Below are positions 1 to 10,178 of a stretch of 64,000 nucleotides of DNA, in pieces. The notes under the pieces are model-generated. The model was not told where the DNA came from, ran no database searches, and worked only from the letters and a program-made list of their open reading frames with translations. The DNA is from Amycolatopsis thailandensis. GTDB taxonomy: Bacteria > Actinomycetota > Actinomycetes > Mycobacteriales > Pseudonocardiaceae. The first letter of the stretch is position 1; every line of letters starts with the position of its first letter. Both the position numbers and the translations under genes were made by a program. The DNA is taken from positions 1 to 64,000 of the forward strand of contig NZ_NMQT01000043.1 in NCBI RefSeq assembly GCF_002234405.1, read 5' to 3'.

Positions 1-821
1 CGGACGACGGCGTCGGCGACGGGCTCCGCGAGCCGCACCGAGGTCGCGACGCTGTATCCGGTCGCCGGATGCACCAGGCCGCCGGCGGCCCCGAACGGCA
101 CCGTCCGGCCGTGCCGTGGGGCCGGCACGTCGAGCACGATCCGCACCCGCTCTTCGCGCCCGCGTGACGTCAGCCCGGCGGCCTTCAGCCGGGCGCGCAG
201 CCGCGCCGCCAGGAGTTCCAGCGGCAGACCGGGCTTGCGGGCCAGCGAGGTTTCTTCGACCAGGACGGTGCCGTCGCCGAGAGGCAGCACGTAGAGGAAG
301 CCGGACTCGGTCTCCCGCCAGTCCATGAACACGGCGGTCTCCGGATCGTCCACCAGGCGCAGCGCGTCCTCGGCGGGGAGGACGGCGCCGAAGGCCGTCT
401 GTTCGTACCGGTTTCCCCGCGGCCGGGTGCCGGAGGCGTCGAAGTACAGGCCGGCCGCGAGGATCCGCCCGTCTTCGAGGCGTACCGACGAGCCCTGCGC
501 GCCGTGGTCCACGCCGGACACCGTCCCGGCGACGACGTCGTAACCGCCGCCCAGCCACTCGCGCAGCCCGGCGTTGTCCACCACGAGGTACTGCCGATCG
601 AGGACGTGCGGCGCGGTTCCGAACGCGACTGTCGACGAAGGCGCGCAGGCGACGGCGCTTTCGGGCAGCGACGGCAGTTCGTCGGCCCACAGCCCGTAGG
701 TCGCCCGCCAGCGCCTGCCCGGCGCCGGGTCGATCAGGACCGTCTCCAAGCCTCGCCGAGCGCAGGCACGCGCGAGTGCCCGCCCGGCCGGGCCGCCGCC
801 CGCGATCACCACGTCCGCCAC
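1..821 (-). CDS. crtY: Lycopene beta-cyclase, C-terminal part beyond window
   Basis: Partial gene whose 3' end runs off the left edge; about 273 codons are present. The complement reads as an FAD-dependent cyclase: a Rossmann motif GGGPAG (residues 8-13), YGLWADEL (42-49), and near the edge FGAAGGLVHPATGYS. These are signature blocks of bacterial lycopene cyclases, which cyclise the ends of lycopene to beta-rings in carotenoid synthesis at the membrane. I chose the GTG at 821 because it sits directly before the Rossmann strand. An in-frame ATG at 866 would add 15 residues and overlap the start of the divergent dGTPase gene. The family call is firm; end specificity (mono- or bicyclic product) cannot be judged. 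Confidence 0.85.
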   Translation of the reverse strand, partial: MADVVIAGGGPAGRALARACARRGLETVLIDPAPGRRWRATYGLWADELPSLPESAVACAPSSTVAFGTAPHVLDRQYLVVDNAGLREWLGGGYDVVAGTVSGVDHGAQGSSVRLEDGRILAAGLYFDASGTRPRGNRYEQTAFGAVLPAEDALRLVDDPETAVFMDWRETESGFLYVLPLGDGTVLVEETSLARKPGLPLELLAARLRARLKAAGLTSRGREERVRIVLDVPAPRHGRTVPFGAAGGLVHPATGYSVATSVRLAEPVADAVV

Positions 822-864
822 CTGGGCAGTGTCCCAAAGCGCGCCGGCGGATACGGTGTGACGC

Positions 865-2427
865 ATGGAACTGACGGATCCGAGGACGTGGAGGCGCGAT
901 CCGGAGAGCGAGAGCGCCGGGTTCACCGACCTCGCCACGAGCCCGTTCCGCATCGACCGGGACCGGATCGCCGCGTCGCCGTTCTTCGCCCGGCTCGGCG
1001 GGGTGACCCAGGTGGTCAGCGCCGGCGGCTCCGGACTGTTGCACAACCGGCTCACGCACAGCCTCAAGGTCGCGCAGGTCGCCCGCGCCATCGCCGAGCG
1101 GATCAACTCGACCAGCGACTCCGCCGAACTCGCCGCGAAACTGGGCGGCTGCGACCCGGACGTCGCCGAGGCCGCCTCGCTCGCGCACGACCTCGGGCAT
1201 CCGCCGTTCGGGCACCTGGGGGAGCAGACGCTCGACCGGATCGCCCGGCACCGGTTCGGCCTCGCCGACGGATTCGAGGGCAACGCGCAGTCGTTCCGGA
1301 TCATCACCACGACCGACGTACGGGGGCCGTCCGCGTCCGGGCTCGACCTCACCACGGCGGTGCGCGCCGCGGTGCTGAAGTACCCGTGGGCGCGCCTGCA
1401 CGTCCCCGATCCGCATCCGACGTCGATGGACGTCCAGCCGCGCGGCGCGGCCGAACCGGCCGACGCGCCCGGCACCGGCGCGAGCAAGTTCTCCGCCTAC
1501 AGCACCGAGCTCGACGACTTCGCCCAGGCGCGGGCGCCGTTCGCGGGCCGGATCGAACCCTGGCAGCAGACCGTCGAAGCGTCCGTGATGGACACCGCCG
1601 ACGACATCGCCTACGCCATCCACGACCTTCAGGACTTCCACCGGATCGGCGTCCTTCAGCACGCGCCGGTCGCGGCCGAGTTCTCCGGCTGGGTCGATCA
1701 CGCGGTGGAACTCGCCGGTCTGGACGACGCGACCTTGACCGCCGAACGGCGGCTCCCTGGCCGTTCGCTGGAACGCCTGCGCCGCCGTATGCACGCGAAG
1801 GACGGATGGATCGTCGACGACGACGCCTTCACCAGCGCGGTCGCGCGTGTCCGCGCCGAACTCGTCGACGGCCTGCTCGCCACCGGCTTCGACGGTTCGA
1901 TCGAGGCCGAGCAGGCGACCGCCGCCTTCTCCGCGAAATGGACCGCGCGGCTCGTCGACGGCGTCCAGGTGGTCCCGTCGCCCTCGACCCGGACGGGGCA
2001 TCTCACGCTGCGTCCCGCGCAGTGGCACGAGGTGCAGGTGCTGAAGTTCGTGCACCGGCGGTTCGTGCTGCTGCGCCCGGAACTCGCGTTGCACCAGCGC
2101 GGACAGGCGAGCCTGGTGACCACCCTGGTCGACGCGCTCGATGCGTGGCTGCTCGACCGCGACGAGTTCTACCGGCTCCCGCGGCGGCTGCACGATCTGG
2201 TCGAACTGGCCCAGTCGGAGTTCACCGGACTCGCGCGGACGTCGCCGGAACTGCTCGTCGGGGCGACCGGGGAACCGGTCACCGGCGCCGACGCCGTGCG
2301 CGGTCTGGCGCGGGGCCGGGCGGTGGTCGACTTCGTGGCGTCACTGACCGACAAACAGGCGGTGACCCTTTTGGACGGCTTGTCCGGTCGCGCTTCGCAG
2401 CCCTGGTCGGACTCGTTCGTCCTTTGA
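865..2427 (+). CDS. dgt: Deoxyguanosinetriphosphate triphosphohydrolase-like HD protein
   Basis: A 520-residue HD-domain enzyme of the dGTPase family, which splits dNTPs into the deoxynucleoside and triphosphate and so trims the nucleotide pool. The metal-binding HD set is visible: LTHSLKVAQVARAI with His65, then ASLAHDLGHPPFGHLGE with the His108-Asp109 doublet, and a downstream DTADDIAYAIHDL segment supplying a further Asp. Length is right for the actinobacterial type. It is divergent from the lycopene cyclase with almost no spacer, so its promoter must lie within that gene's 5' end. In actinobacteria this gene often neighbours dnaG, which is not seen here. Confidence 0.9.
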   Translation: MELTDPRTWRRDPESESAGFTDLATSPFRIDRDRIAASPFFARLGGVTQVVSAGGSGLLHNRLTHSLKVAQVARAIAERINSTSDSAELAAKLGGCDPDVAEAASLAHDLGHPPFGHLGEQTLDRIARHRFGLADGFEGNAQSFRIITTTDVRGPSASGLDLTTAVRAAVLKYPWARLHVPDPHPTSMDVQPRGAAEPADAPGTGASKFSAYSTELDDFAQARAPFAGRIEPWQQTVEASVMDTADDIAYAIHDLQDFHRIGVLQHAPVAAEFSGWVDHAVELAGLDDATLTAERRLPGRSLERLRRRMHAKDGWIVDDDAFTSAVARVRAELVDGLLATGFDGSIEAEQATAAFSAKWTARLVDGVQVVPSPSTRTGHLTLRPAQWHEVQVLKFVHRRFVLLRPELALHQRGQASLVTTLVDALDAWLLDRDEFYRLPRRLHDLVELAQSEFTGLARTSPELLVGATGEPVTGADAVRGLARGRAVVDFVASLTDKQAVTLLDGLSGRASQPWSDSFVL

Positions 2428-2628
2428 GGCCGGTCGGTCATCACACTGTGACCATACGATTACGCTGAACAGACTACGGCGTGCGGCCGAAACCGGAAAT
2501 TTCCCATCCGATGTCACTCGAACGGCGCCTGCCGCCGATGCACGCCCGGTACTTAGCTTGATCCAGCCGGTGATCGCCGGCGTTGGTCAGCGTGAGTCGG
2601 GGCACGCGCCTAGGAATCGGAGGCGCAC

Positions 2629-5544
2629 GTGCGTCCAACCCGTTCTGGTAAAAGAAGAAGATCGATCCTGACCGCCGGCACCGCCGCCCTCGTCGCGGCG
2701 CTCGGCCTCGTCAGCCCGCCCGTCGCGGCGGCGGAAACCGGCCAATCCCCGGACGCGTTCTCGGAGAACACCATCCGGCAGATCGAGGCCTTGCAGTCGA
2801 TCAAGAAGAGCCAGACGGCCAGTGAGTCCAAAGTGGACAGCACGCTGGTCGTCGAACAGAAGATCCGCGCTCAACGCATGTCGGCCTCCGCGGTTCCCGC
2901 ACTGGGGTCTGGGGCTAATGTCTCCGCGGCCGGCACCGTACTCGTGGACATCCGGGGCCAGGTTTCGGAAGAACTCCTGAAGAGCCTGCGTGAATCCGGT
3001 GCGGGGATTCGCGCGGTCTCGCAGCGGTACGGCAGCGTCCGCGCCGAAGTGCCGCTGAACGCGGTCACGACGATCGCGGGCCGCGCCGACGTCAAGCGGA
3101 TCGAGACCGCCAACGAGGCGTTCACCGCCCGGCAACTGGCCGAGCCCTCCGCCGCCGGAAAGGCGAAGGGGGAGAGCAAGGAAGAGAAGGCCGCCCGGAT
3201 CGCGGACGAGCTGAAGAAAGCCGTCGAGGCCAAGGGCCAGGTCGGCATCGCCGCCGGGCCCCTCACCAGTGAAGGCGACCGCGCGCACAACGCCGACACC
3301 GCGCGCCAGCAGTTCGGTGTCACCGGGGTGGGCACCAAGATCTGCGCGCTTTCCGACGGCGTCGACTCGCTCGCGACCTCGCAGGCGCGCGGCGAACTCC
3401 CGGCGGGGGTCGACGTGATCCCCGGCCAGGAGGGTTCCGGCGACGAGGGCACCGCGATGCTCGAGATCATCCACGATCTCGCGCCGAACGCGTCGCTCGG
3501 TTTCGCCAGCGCGTTCAACTCCGACGCCAGCTTCGCCGACAACATCCGCAAGCTGCGGTTCGAGGCGCACTGCGACGTCATCGTGGACGACGTCCTGTAC
3601 TTCAAGGAATCCCCGTTCCAGGACTGGATCATCGCCCAGGCCGTGAACGACGTGACCGCCAACGGCGCGCTGTACTTCTCCTCGGCCGGTAACGAGGGCA
3701 ACGTCGCCGACGGCACCTCGGGCCACTGGGAAGGCGACTTCGTCGACTCCGGCAAGAGCATCGGCAAGTTCGCGGGCACCGCGCACAACTTCGCCGGTGC
3801 CGCGGGCAACCAGATCTTCCAGCCGATCTCGAACGCGTCCGGGGCGGTACCGGTCACCCTGTTCTGGTCCGACCCGCTGGGCCACTCGAACAACGACTAC
3901 GACCTGTACCTGCTGAACGCGGCGGGCAACGTCGTCGCACAGAGCCAGGACGTCCAGACCGGCACCCAGGACGCCTACGAACGGGTGAACACCACGGGCG
4001 CCGCCGGACTGCGGCTGGCCATCGTCAAGTTCTCCGGTGAGGGCCGCTACCTGTCGCTGTCCGCGCTGCGCGGTCGTTTCACCGACTCGGCGGACGGCCT
4101 CAAGGCCTACACCAAACCCGGTGTGACCGTGGGCCACTCGGCCGCGCGGGACGCGTTCAGCGTCGCGGCGGCCCCGGCGGCCAAGGCGTTCCCGCGTGCC
4201 CTCGAACCGGGCGACCCGGCGAACCCGGCGGGCCCGTTCCCGGCCGCCTTCGGCGCGACCACCAAGGTCGAACGGTTCACTTCGGACGGTCCGCGGCGGA
4301 TGTTCTACCAGGCCGACGGCACCCCGATCACCCCGGGCAACGTGTCCGGCACCGGTGGTGAGGTCCGCGCCAAGCCGGACATCACCGCGGCCGACGGCGT
4401 GTCCACCAGCGTCACCGGCTTCACCACGTTCTACGGCACGTCGGCCGCCGCGCCGCACGCCGCCGCGATCGCGGGCCTGGTGCTTTCGGGCAACCCGGGG
4501 CTGCCCCCGGCCGAGGTGCGCGAGGCACTGATCAACACCGCCGTCGACATCCTGGCCCCGGGCCGTGACCCCTCCAGCGGCGCGGGCGTCATCCTCGCCG
4601 ACAAGGTGCTCGCCTACACCGGCGCCAGCCCGCAGCCGCTCGCGACCGCGGGCCAGCCGACGGTCACCCCGGCCGACGGCGGTTCCGCGCTCGACCCGGG
4701 CGACACCGCCAAGGTGACCCTGCCGGTGACCAACCGCGGCGACGGCACCGCGTCGTCGACCAGCGTCGTGCTCTCCAGCCCGACCCCGGGCGTCACGGTG
4801 GCGCCGCGGTCGAAGTCGTACGGCACGATCAGCCCCGGGCAGACCGGCGTGAACGACTTCACCATCACCGTTCCCGCCACGCAGGAACTCGGTGTGCCGG
4901 TGGTGCTGAACGCGCGCGTGACGTTCGCGGGCTCGTTCTCGCCGACCACGTCGACGTTCTCGCTGCCGGTCGGCACCCCGTCGCCGGTGACGCAGAACTT
5001 CGCCTACGCCGGTGCCGCGGTGGCGATCCCGGACAGCGACCCGACCGGCGTGACCGTGCCGATCACGGTCAGCGGTATCGGGCGCGCGTCGAAGCTGACG
5101 TTCTCGGTGGACGGGGCGACCTGCAACACCGACCAGACGTCGACGACGGTGGGCATCAACCACTCGTACGTCGGTGACCTGGTCGGCACGCTGACCTCGC
5201 CCGCGGGCGCCAAGGCGACCGTGTTCCAGCGCAACGGCGGCTCGGGCAACAACCTGTGCCAGGTCGTCTTCGCCGACAACGCGGCCACCCCGTTCAGCTC
5301 GGTCACCGCGGCGAACAACCCGTTCACCGGGACCTACCGGCCGGCGCAGGCGATCGGTGGCCTGACCACCGGTACGGCGGCGGACGGCGTCTGGAAGTTC
5401 ACCGCGGTGGACGTCGCCGGTGGCGACACCGGGTCGATCCGCTCGGTCTCCTTGCACCTCAACGGTTTCGTTCAGCCCGGTGCGGCTGAGCGGCCCGCGA
5501 GTGTCGGGAAGTCGGTCGGGACCGGACCGGTGAAGCCGGTCTAG
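2629..5544 (+). CDS. Secreted subtilase-fold serine peptidase with Asp-Glu-Ser triad and P domain
   Basis: A 971-residue exported peptidase. GTG start with GGAGG 10 bases upstream. The N-terminus has an RRR patch and an Ala-rich hydrophobic stretch ending in VAAAET, a Sec-type signal peptide. A propeptide with a charged helix (about 160-210) follows. The catalytic domain shows ALSDG with Asp243, GDEGTAM with Glu273 where subtilisins have the HGTHVAG histidine, and GTSAAAPH with Ser605. Glu plus Asp plus Ser is the sedolisin (S53) arrangement, so this resembles the S53-like subgroup of the subtilase fold. A CARDB-like beta domain (about 665-785) and a proprotein-convertase P domain (about 800-955) close the protein. 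Likely extracellular protein degradation; substrate unknown. Confidence 0.85.
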   Translation: MRPTRSGKRRRSILTAGTAALVAALGLVSPPVAAAETGQSPDAFSENTIRQIEALQSIKKSQTASESKVDSTLVVEQKIRAQRMSASAVPALGSGANVSAAGTVLVDIRGQVSEELLKSLRESGAGIRAVSQRYGSVRAEVPLNAVTTIAGRADVKRIETANEAFTARQLAEPSAAGKAKGESKEEKAARIADELKKAVEAKGQVGIAAGPLTSEGDRAHNADTARQQFGVTGVGTKICALSDGVDSLATSQARGELPAGVDVIPGQEGSGDEGTAMLEIIHDLAPNASLGFASAFNSDASFADNIRKLRFEAHCDVIVDDVLYFKESPFQDWIIAQAVNDVTANGALYFSSAGNEGNVADGTSGHWEGDFVDSGKSIGKFAGTAHNFAGAAGNQIFQPISNASGAVPVTLFWSDPLGHSNNDYDLYLLNAAGNVVAQSQDVQTGTQDAYERVNTTGAAGLRLAIVKFSGEGRYLSLSALRGRFTDSADGLKAYTKPGVTVGHSAARDAFSVAAAPAAKAFPRALEPGDPANPAGPFPAAFGATTKVERFTSDGPRRMFYQADGTPITPGNVSGTGGEVRAKPDITAADGVSTSVTGFTTFYGTSAAAPHAAAIAGLVLSGNPGLPPAEVREALINTAVDILAPGRDPSSGAGVILADKVLAYTGASPQPLATAGQPTVTPADGGSALDPGDTAKVTLPVTNRGDGTASSTSVVLSSPTPGVTVAPRSKSYGTISPGQTGVNDFTITVPATQELGVPVVLNARVTFAGSFSPTTSTFSLPVGTPSPVTQNFAYAGAAVAIPDSDPTGVTVPITVSGIGRASKLTFSVDGATCNTDQTSTTVGINHSYVGDLVGTLTSPAGAKATVFQRNGGSGNNLCQVVFADNAATPFSSVTAANNPFTGTYRPAQAIGGLTTGTAADGVWKFTAVDVAGGDTGSIRSVSLHLNGFVQPGAAERPASVGKSVGTGPVKPV

Positions 5545-5560
5545 CCCTCTCGCCAAGTCC

Positions 5561-5607
5561 GTGAAGGCCTCCTTCCCTACCCTCAAAGTAGGGAAGGAGG
5601 CCTTCAC
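5561..5607. terminator. Family A 47-nt hairpin after the peptidase gene
   Basis: A perfect inverted repeat starting GTGAAGGCCTCCTTCCCTAC with a loop of about seven bases, 17 bases after the peptidase stop codon. Same length and layout as hairpins at 25390 and 47134. It probably ends transcription, although no T-run follows. Confidence 0.75.
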
Positions 5608-5617
5608 GCCTTGCCGA

Positions 5618-5642
5618 GTACATGAAGGGGGCCTTCATGTAC
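5618..5642. repeat. Family D palindrome GTACATGAAGG/CCTTCATGTAC
   Basis: A short near-perfect palindrome 10 bases after the family A hairpin. A related arm (ending GGGGGCCTTCATGTAC) recurs at 25595-25645 beside another family A copy, so the two types tend to travel together. Confidence 0.6.
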
Positions 5643-5667
5643 TTCGGTCTGGAGGGGACGGGGCGCG

Positions 5668-5768
5668 GAGGCGGAACTCGCGTGCTTGGAGGCGGAACTC
5701 GCGTGCGTGAAGGCGGAACTCGCGAGTTCCGTCTCTGATCACGCGAGTTCCGTCTCTGAGCACGCGAG
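5668..5768. repeat. Opposed array of about 21-bp units
   Basis: Three direct units carrying GGCGGAACTCGCG (5670, 5691, 5712) are followed by units in the opposite orientation carrying CGCGAGTTCCGTCTCT (5721, 5743) and a truncated CGCGAGT. The array can fold into a long branched hairpin. It fills most of the gene-free stretch 5545-5907, in which I see no gene. Confidence 0.7.
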
Positions 5769-5907
5769 TGCGGTGTTATCGGGCCGAGGAATTGTGAGCT
5801 GACCCAAGCATGGCGGTCGGGACACCACACACCCACCCGGCACCAGAGGAAGCAGCGCACCTTTCCGGCACGGTTGCCGATCCGCTCCGACCCCGTAGGT
5901 TGGGACC

Positions 5908-6576
5908 ATGGCGAGGGAGCGGCAGGTGGCGGGCGGAGGACGCGCCGTCGAGGTCGCCCCGGACCGCCTCGAAGGCTGGTACGCCCGCTTCGCCGTCCGA
6001 AACGAAGGCGTCCGCGAAACGCGCTTCGAGCCGGACGCCGTCACGGTCACCGCGGAAAACGGCGTCGTCGCCGTCGCGACCGTCCCTTTCGGACCGTTGG
6101 GTACCGAAGGAACCGTGGCCGGACTGGCGGCCGGTCCGCTCGTCGACCACGCGCTGATCTCGCGGCGGATCGCGCTCCTGCTGGTGCGCCGCGGCGGGCA
6201 CAGCGTCGGGATCGCGCGCGGGGGAGTGGTCGTCCAGTCCAGGACGGACCGCCATCTCGTCCAAGGCCGGTCCGCAGCGGGCGGCTGGTCGCAACAGCGG
6301 TTCGCGCGGCGCCGGGAAGGCCAAGCGCGTACGGCGCTCCGCTCGGCCGCCGAGGACGCGGTCGAAATCCTCGTGCCGCAACTGTCCGAAGTGGACGCTG
6401 TAGTCCTCGGCGGCGACCGCCGGGCGCTGGAATCACTGCGCGAAGACAGGCGGCTCGTGCCGTTGTTCGAGCGTGCCGAACCCCGGATCCTCGACATCGC
6501 CGAACCGCGTCGCACGGTGCTCGACGACGCGGCCGAGCGGGCGGTCGCGGTCGAAATCACCCTCTCCGGGCCGTGA
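5908..6576 (+). CDS. acVLRF1-family peptidyl-tRNA hydrolase
   Basis: A 222-residue protein of the actinobacterial Vms1-like release factor 1 (acVLRF1) type. These resemble the eRF1-like domain of eukaryotic Vms1/ANKZF1, which cleaves nascent chains from tRNA on split large ribosomal subunits. The diagnostic block is GGWSQQRFARRR, with Gln129-Gln130 lying where the family has its catalytic glutamine. The rest is a typical alpha/beta fold ending in ILDIAEPRRTVLDD. ATG start, compact length, and no signal sequence, so it is cytosolic. The next gene downstream encodes an ABC-F translation factor, so two ribosome-associated functions sit together. Confidence 0.8.
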   Translation: MARERQVAGGGRAVEVAPDRLEGWYARFAVRNEGVRETRFEPDAVTVTAENGVVAVATVPFGPLGTEGTVAGLAAGPLVDHALISRRIALLLVRRGGHSVGIARGGVVVQSRTDRHLVQGRSAAGGWSQQRFARRREGQARTALRSAAEDAVEILVPQLSEVDAVVLGGDRRALESLREDRRLVPLFERAEPRILDIAEPRRTVLDDAAERAVAVEITLSGP

Positions 6577-6616
6577 CCTCGGGCACGGTCGGATAAAACC
6601 GCTCGACAGCGGCCCG

Positions 6617-6674
6617 TACACTGATCGCGTGGACATCCTCTTGGAGTAGCTCCTCGCCGGCCTCGTCCGGCGAG
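6617..6674 (+). promoter_or_regulatory. Promoter, six-codon leader ORF and hairpin before the ABC-F gene
   Basis: A -10-like TACACT (6617-6622) is followed after six bases by GTG (6629), which opens a leader ORF encoding MDILLE and stopping at TAG (6647-6649). The spacing suggests a leaderless transcript starting on the GTG. Four bases later comes a perfect 8-bp stem CTCGCCGG/CCGGCGAG (6653-6660 with 6667-6674, 6-nt loop), then 42 bases to the ABC-F start. Leader peptide plus hairpin before an ABC-F gene is the usual layout of antibiotic-induced ribosome-stalling attenuators. That role is inferred. Confidence 0.55.
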
Positions 6675-6716
6675 TCGAAGCTGTCCGCTCATCCACCCCT
6701 TGTACCGGGAGTTCCC

Positions 6717-8345
<1,629 letters not shown>

Positions 8346-8523
8346 GGTCTGCGTCCGTTCGGGTGCTTGATCGATGCCATCCGGCCACTGAAATGGCCCA
8401 ATGTGATCGCGGTTTCAGCAGTTTTGCGCTCGTCGTCTGGCATTCCGGCGCTCAGTGTTCGATCATTGCGGCGACAGGGGCCGTTATGTGGCCCAGAACA
8501 CTCTCGGCGGGAAGGCGATCGAC

Positions 8524-8733
8524 GTGGCTGATCTCAAGAAAGGCGCGCGGATCACCGGCAACACGCGTGACAAGCTGGCCGCTGACCTGAAGAAGAAATA
8601 CGAGAAGGGCTCGAGCATCCGCGCCCTCGCGGAGTCCACGGGTCGCTCGTACGGATTCGTGCACCGGGTCCTCTCGGAGTCCGGCGTCCAGCTGCGCGGG
8701 CGTGGCGGTGCCACCAGGGTCAAGAAGAAGTAG
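8524..8733 (+). CDS. Small Lys-rich helix-turn-helix protein conserved in actinobacteria
   Basis: A 69-residue protein starting at GTG 8524 with a purine-rich GGGAAGG stretch 11-17 bases upstream; an in-frame ATG at 8455 is less likely because conserved homologues begin at ADLKKGARITG. A helix-turn-helix fills the middle (SIRALAESTGRSYGFVHRVL), and the C-terminus is basic (RGRGGATRVKKK), so it probably binds nucleic acid. I recognise it as a widespread actinobacterial protein of unknown role, resembling the helix-turn-helix of resolvases. Its stop codon abuts the stop of the convergent gene. The region 8346-8523 upstream holds no other gene. Confidence 0.75.
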   Translation: MADLKKGARITGNTRDKLAADLKKKYEKGSSIRALAESTGRSYGFVHRVLSESGVQLRGRGGATRVKKK

Positions 8734-10032
8734 TCACGAAGAAGTAGCGGACTGCTGCGCGGGGGGCGCAGTTCCCTTTCCAGGGACCGCTGTTTCACGG
8801 GTTTCACCGGACAGGAAGACCAGCCTGGCGCCGAGCAGGACCAGCGGATACACCAGGTATCCGTACCTTGTCGCCGGGGTGAGCAGGATCAGCGCGACGA
8901 GCCCGACGGCCATGCGCGTCAGCGCGTCCGATCCGGTCGCGGGAGGGCGGCGCACCAGCCAGACGAGGATCACGACGGCCGCGATGCCGAGCAGGGCGAA
9001 GGAAACCGCCGTGCCCACCAGGCCGAGCGAAGCGATGAGGCGACCCGGCAACGGACTCGCCGCCGGCGACTTGATCATGCCGATTCCCATCGGGAACCGG
9101 AAGACGTGCTCGACGAACGCCTTCGGGTCCACGAGATAGACCGGTACGTGCAGGACGAGGGTCGTCACCACGAGTGCCGCGGCGAATCCGCCCAGTGCGC
9201 GAGGACCACGCCGCGTGATCAACAGGACACCCAGCACCACTATCGCGGGCGCGACGATGAGTTTCGCGCTGACCACCAAGGCCAGCACCAGACCCGACAG
9301 CACGGCGCGGCCGGTCGTGGCCAGTGCGAAGGACAGCACCAGCAGGCCGACGATGGCCAGATCCGGGCCCGCCACCGCCCAGGTCAGCGCGGTCAGCGGG
9401 CAGGCGAGGGCGAGCTGGGCGGCGCTGACCGGGATTTTCGGCCACTTCAGCAGGCGCAGCGTCAGCAGTACACACGCGACGGCCGCCAGTGCGAACATCC
9501 AGCGCGCGTCGGTGAGGGCGTCGGCCACCGGTCCGCCGCCGAAGAGAGCGCGCGGCAGGCCGAAGACGGTCATCACCGGACCGTATGGGGTGTAATCGTT
9601 TACCTCCACCGCGCGACCGAGCGCGGTGACGTCGACGTACGGGGTTCCGTTCTCCAGCAGGAGTTTCGCCGACCGTTCGATCACCCAGACCTCGGGCTGG
9701 GCGGCCCACGACTCCGGCGTGATGAGCCAGTCCACTCCGGTCAGACGGCGAATGACGAGCATCCCCAACGGAAGGATCATTGCGAACAGGCCGATGGCGC
9801 CGATACCGATCCACCGCGAACCGAGCGCGCCGACCGGCCTGCCATGTCGTGCGGCGACCATCAGCCAGCTGGTGTGGACCACGGCGAGGCCGTAACCCGC
9901 CACGGCGAAGTTCGCCCACACGCGATAGCCGTAGAACTCCGCGACGGCCGTGTTCACGACGGCGAAGATCAGGCAGCCCGTGTAGAAGACCAAGTCGATG
10001 GTCAGTCGTCGCCGGTCCGGGTCCTTGGTCAC
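8734..10032 (-). CDS. Polytopic membrane protein, GT87-like glycosyltransferase
   Basis: A 432-residue integral membrane protein with roughly ten hydrophobic helices (for example LVFYTGCLIFAVVNTAV near the N-terminus and VSFALLGIAAVVILVWLV near 365). A conserved extracytoplasmic segment reads ENGTPYVDVTALGRAVEVNDYTPYGP, resembling the loop of actinobacterial polyprenol-phosphate mannosyltransferases (GT87, DUF2029). Such enzymes add mannose or arabinose to envelope glycolipids or proteins on the outer face of the membrane. The donor and acceptor cannot be read from the sequence. The ATG start is at 10032. It is convergent with the small helix-turn-helix gene and divergent from the ABC exporter. 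Confidence 0.65.
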   Translation of the reverse strand: MTKDPDRRRLTIDLVFYTGCLIFAVVNTAVAEFYGYRVWANFAVAGYGLAVVHTSWLMVAARHGRPVGALGSRWIGIGAIGLFAMILPLGMLVIRRLTGVDWLITPESWAAQPEVWVIERSAKLLLENGTPYVDVTALGRAVEVNDYTPYGPVMTVFGLPRALFGGGPVADALTDARWMFALAAVACVLLTLRLLKWPKIPVSAAQLALACPLTALTWAVAGPDLAIVGLLVLSFALATTGRAVLSGLVLALVVSAKLIVAPAIVVLGVLLITRRGPRALGGFAAALVVTTLVLHVPVYLVDPKAFVEHVFRFPMGIGMIKSPAASPLPGRLIASLGLVGTAVSFALLGIAAVVILVWLVRRPPATGSDALTRMAVGLVALILLTPATRYGYLVYPLVLLGARLVFLSGETRETAVPGKGTAPPAQQSATSS

Positions 10033-10130
10033 CGGCTCAGGCTACCGACGCGGCGACCTCCGCCGGAAAGAGGACGCGGAAACCGGGAAGTATCCGCTTG
10101 CCTGGGGTGTTGGTCATGCTTATATCCGGG

Positions 10131-10157
10131 AAAACTCTCGACTAATATCGAGGTTTT
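10131..10157. promoter_or_regulatory. AT-rich inverted repeat before the ABC exporter
   Basis: AAAACTCTCGA and TCGAGGTTTT form an inverted repeat (one-base bulge, six-base loop ctaata) about 22 bases before the ABC exporter start. It is by far the most AT-rich spot nearby and sits where an operator would control transcription. No adjacent regulator gene is seen. Confidence 0.45.
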
Positions 10158-10178
10158 GGGGGCGAAGAGAGGGTTCTC

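Noticed and set aside
2587-5607. A 1006-codon open frame antisense to the secreted peptidase
   Set aside because: It mirrors the GC-rich codon pattern of the sense gene, has low-complexity Arg/Gly content and no motif, and starts inside a hairpin.
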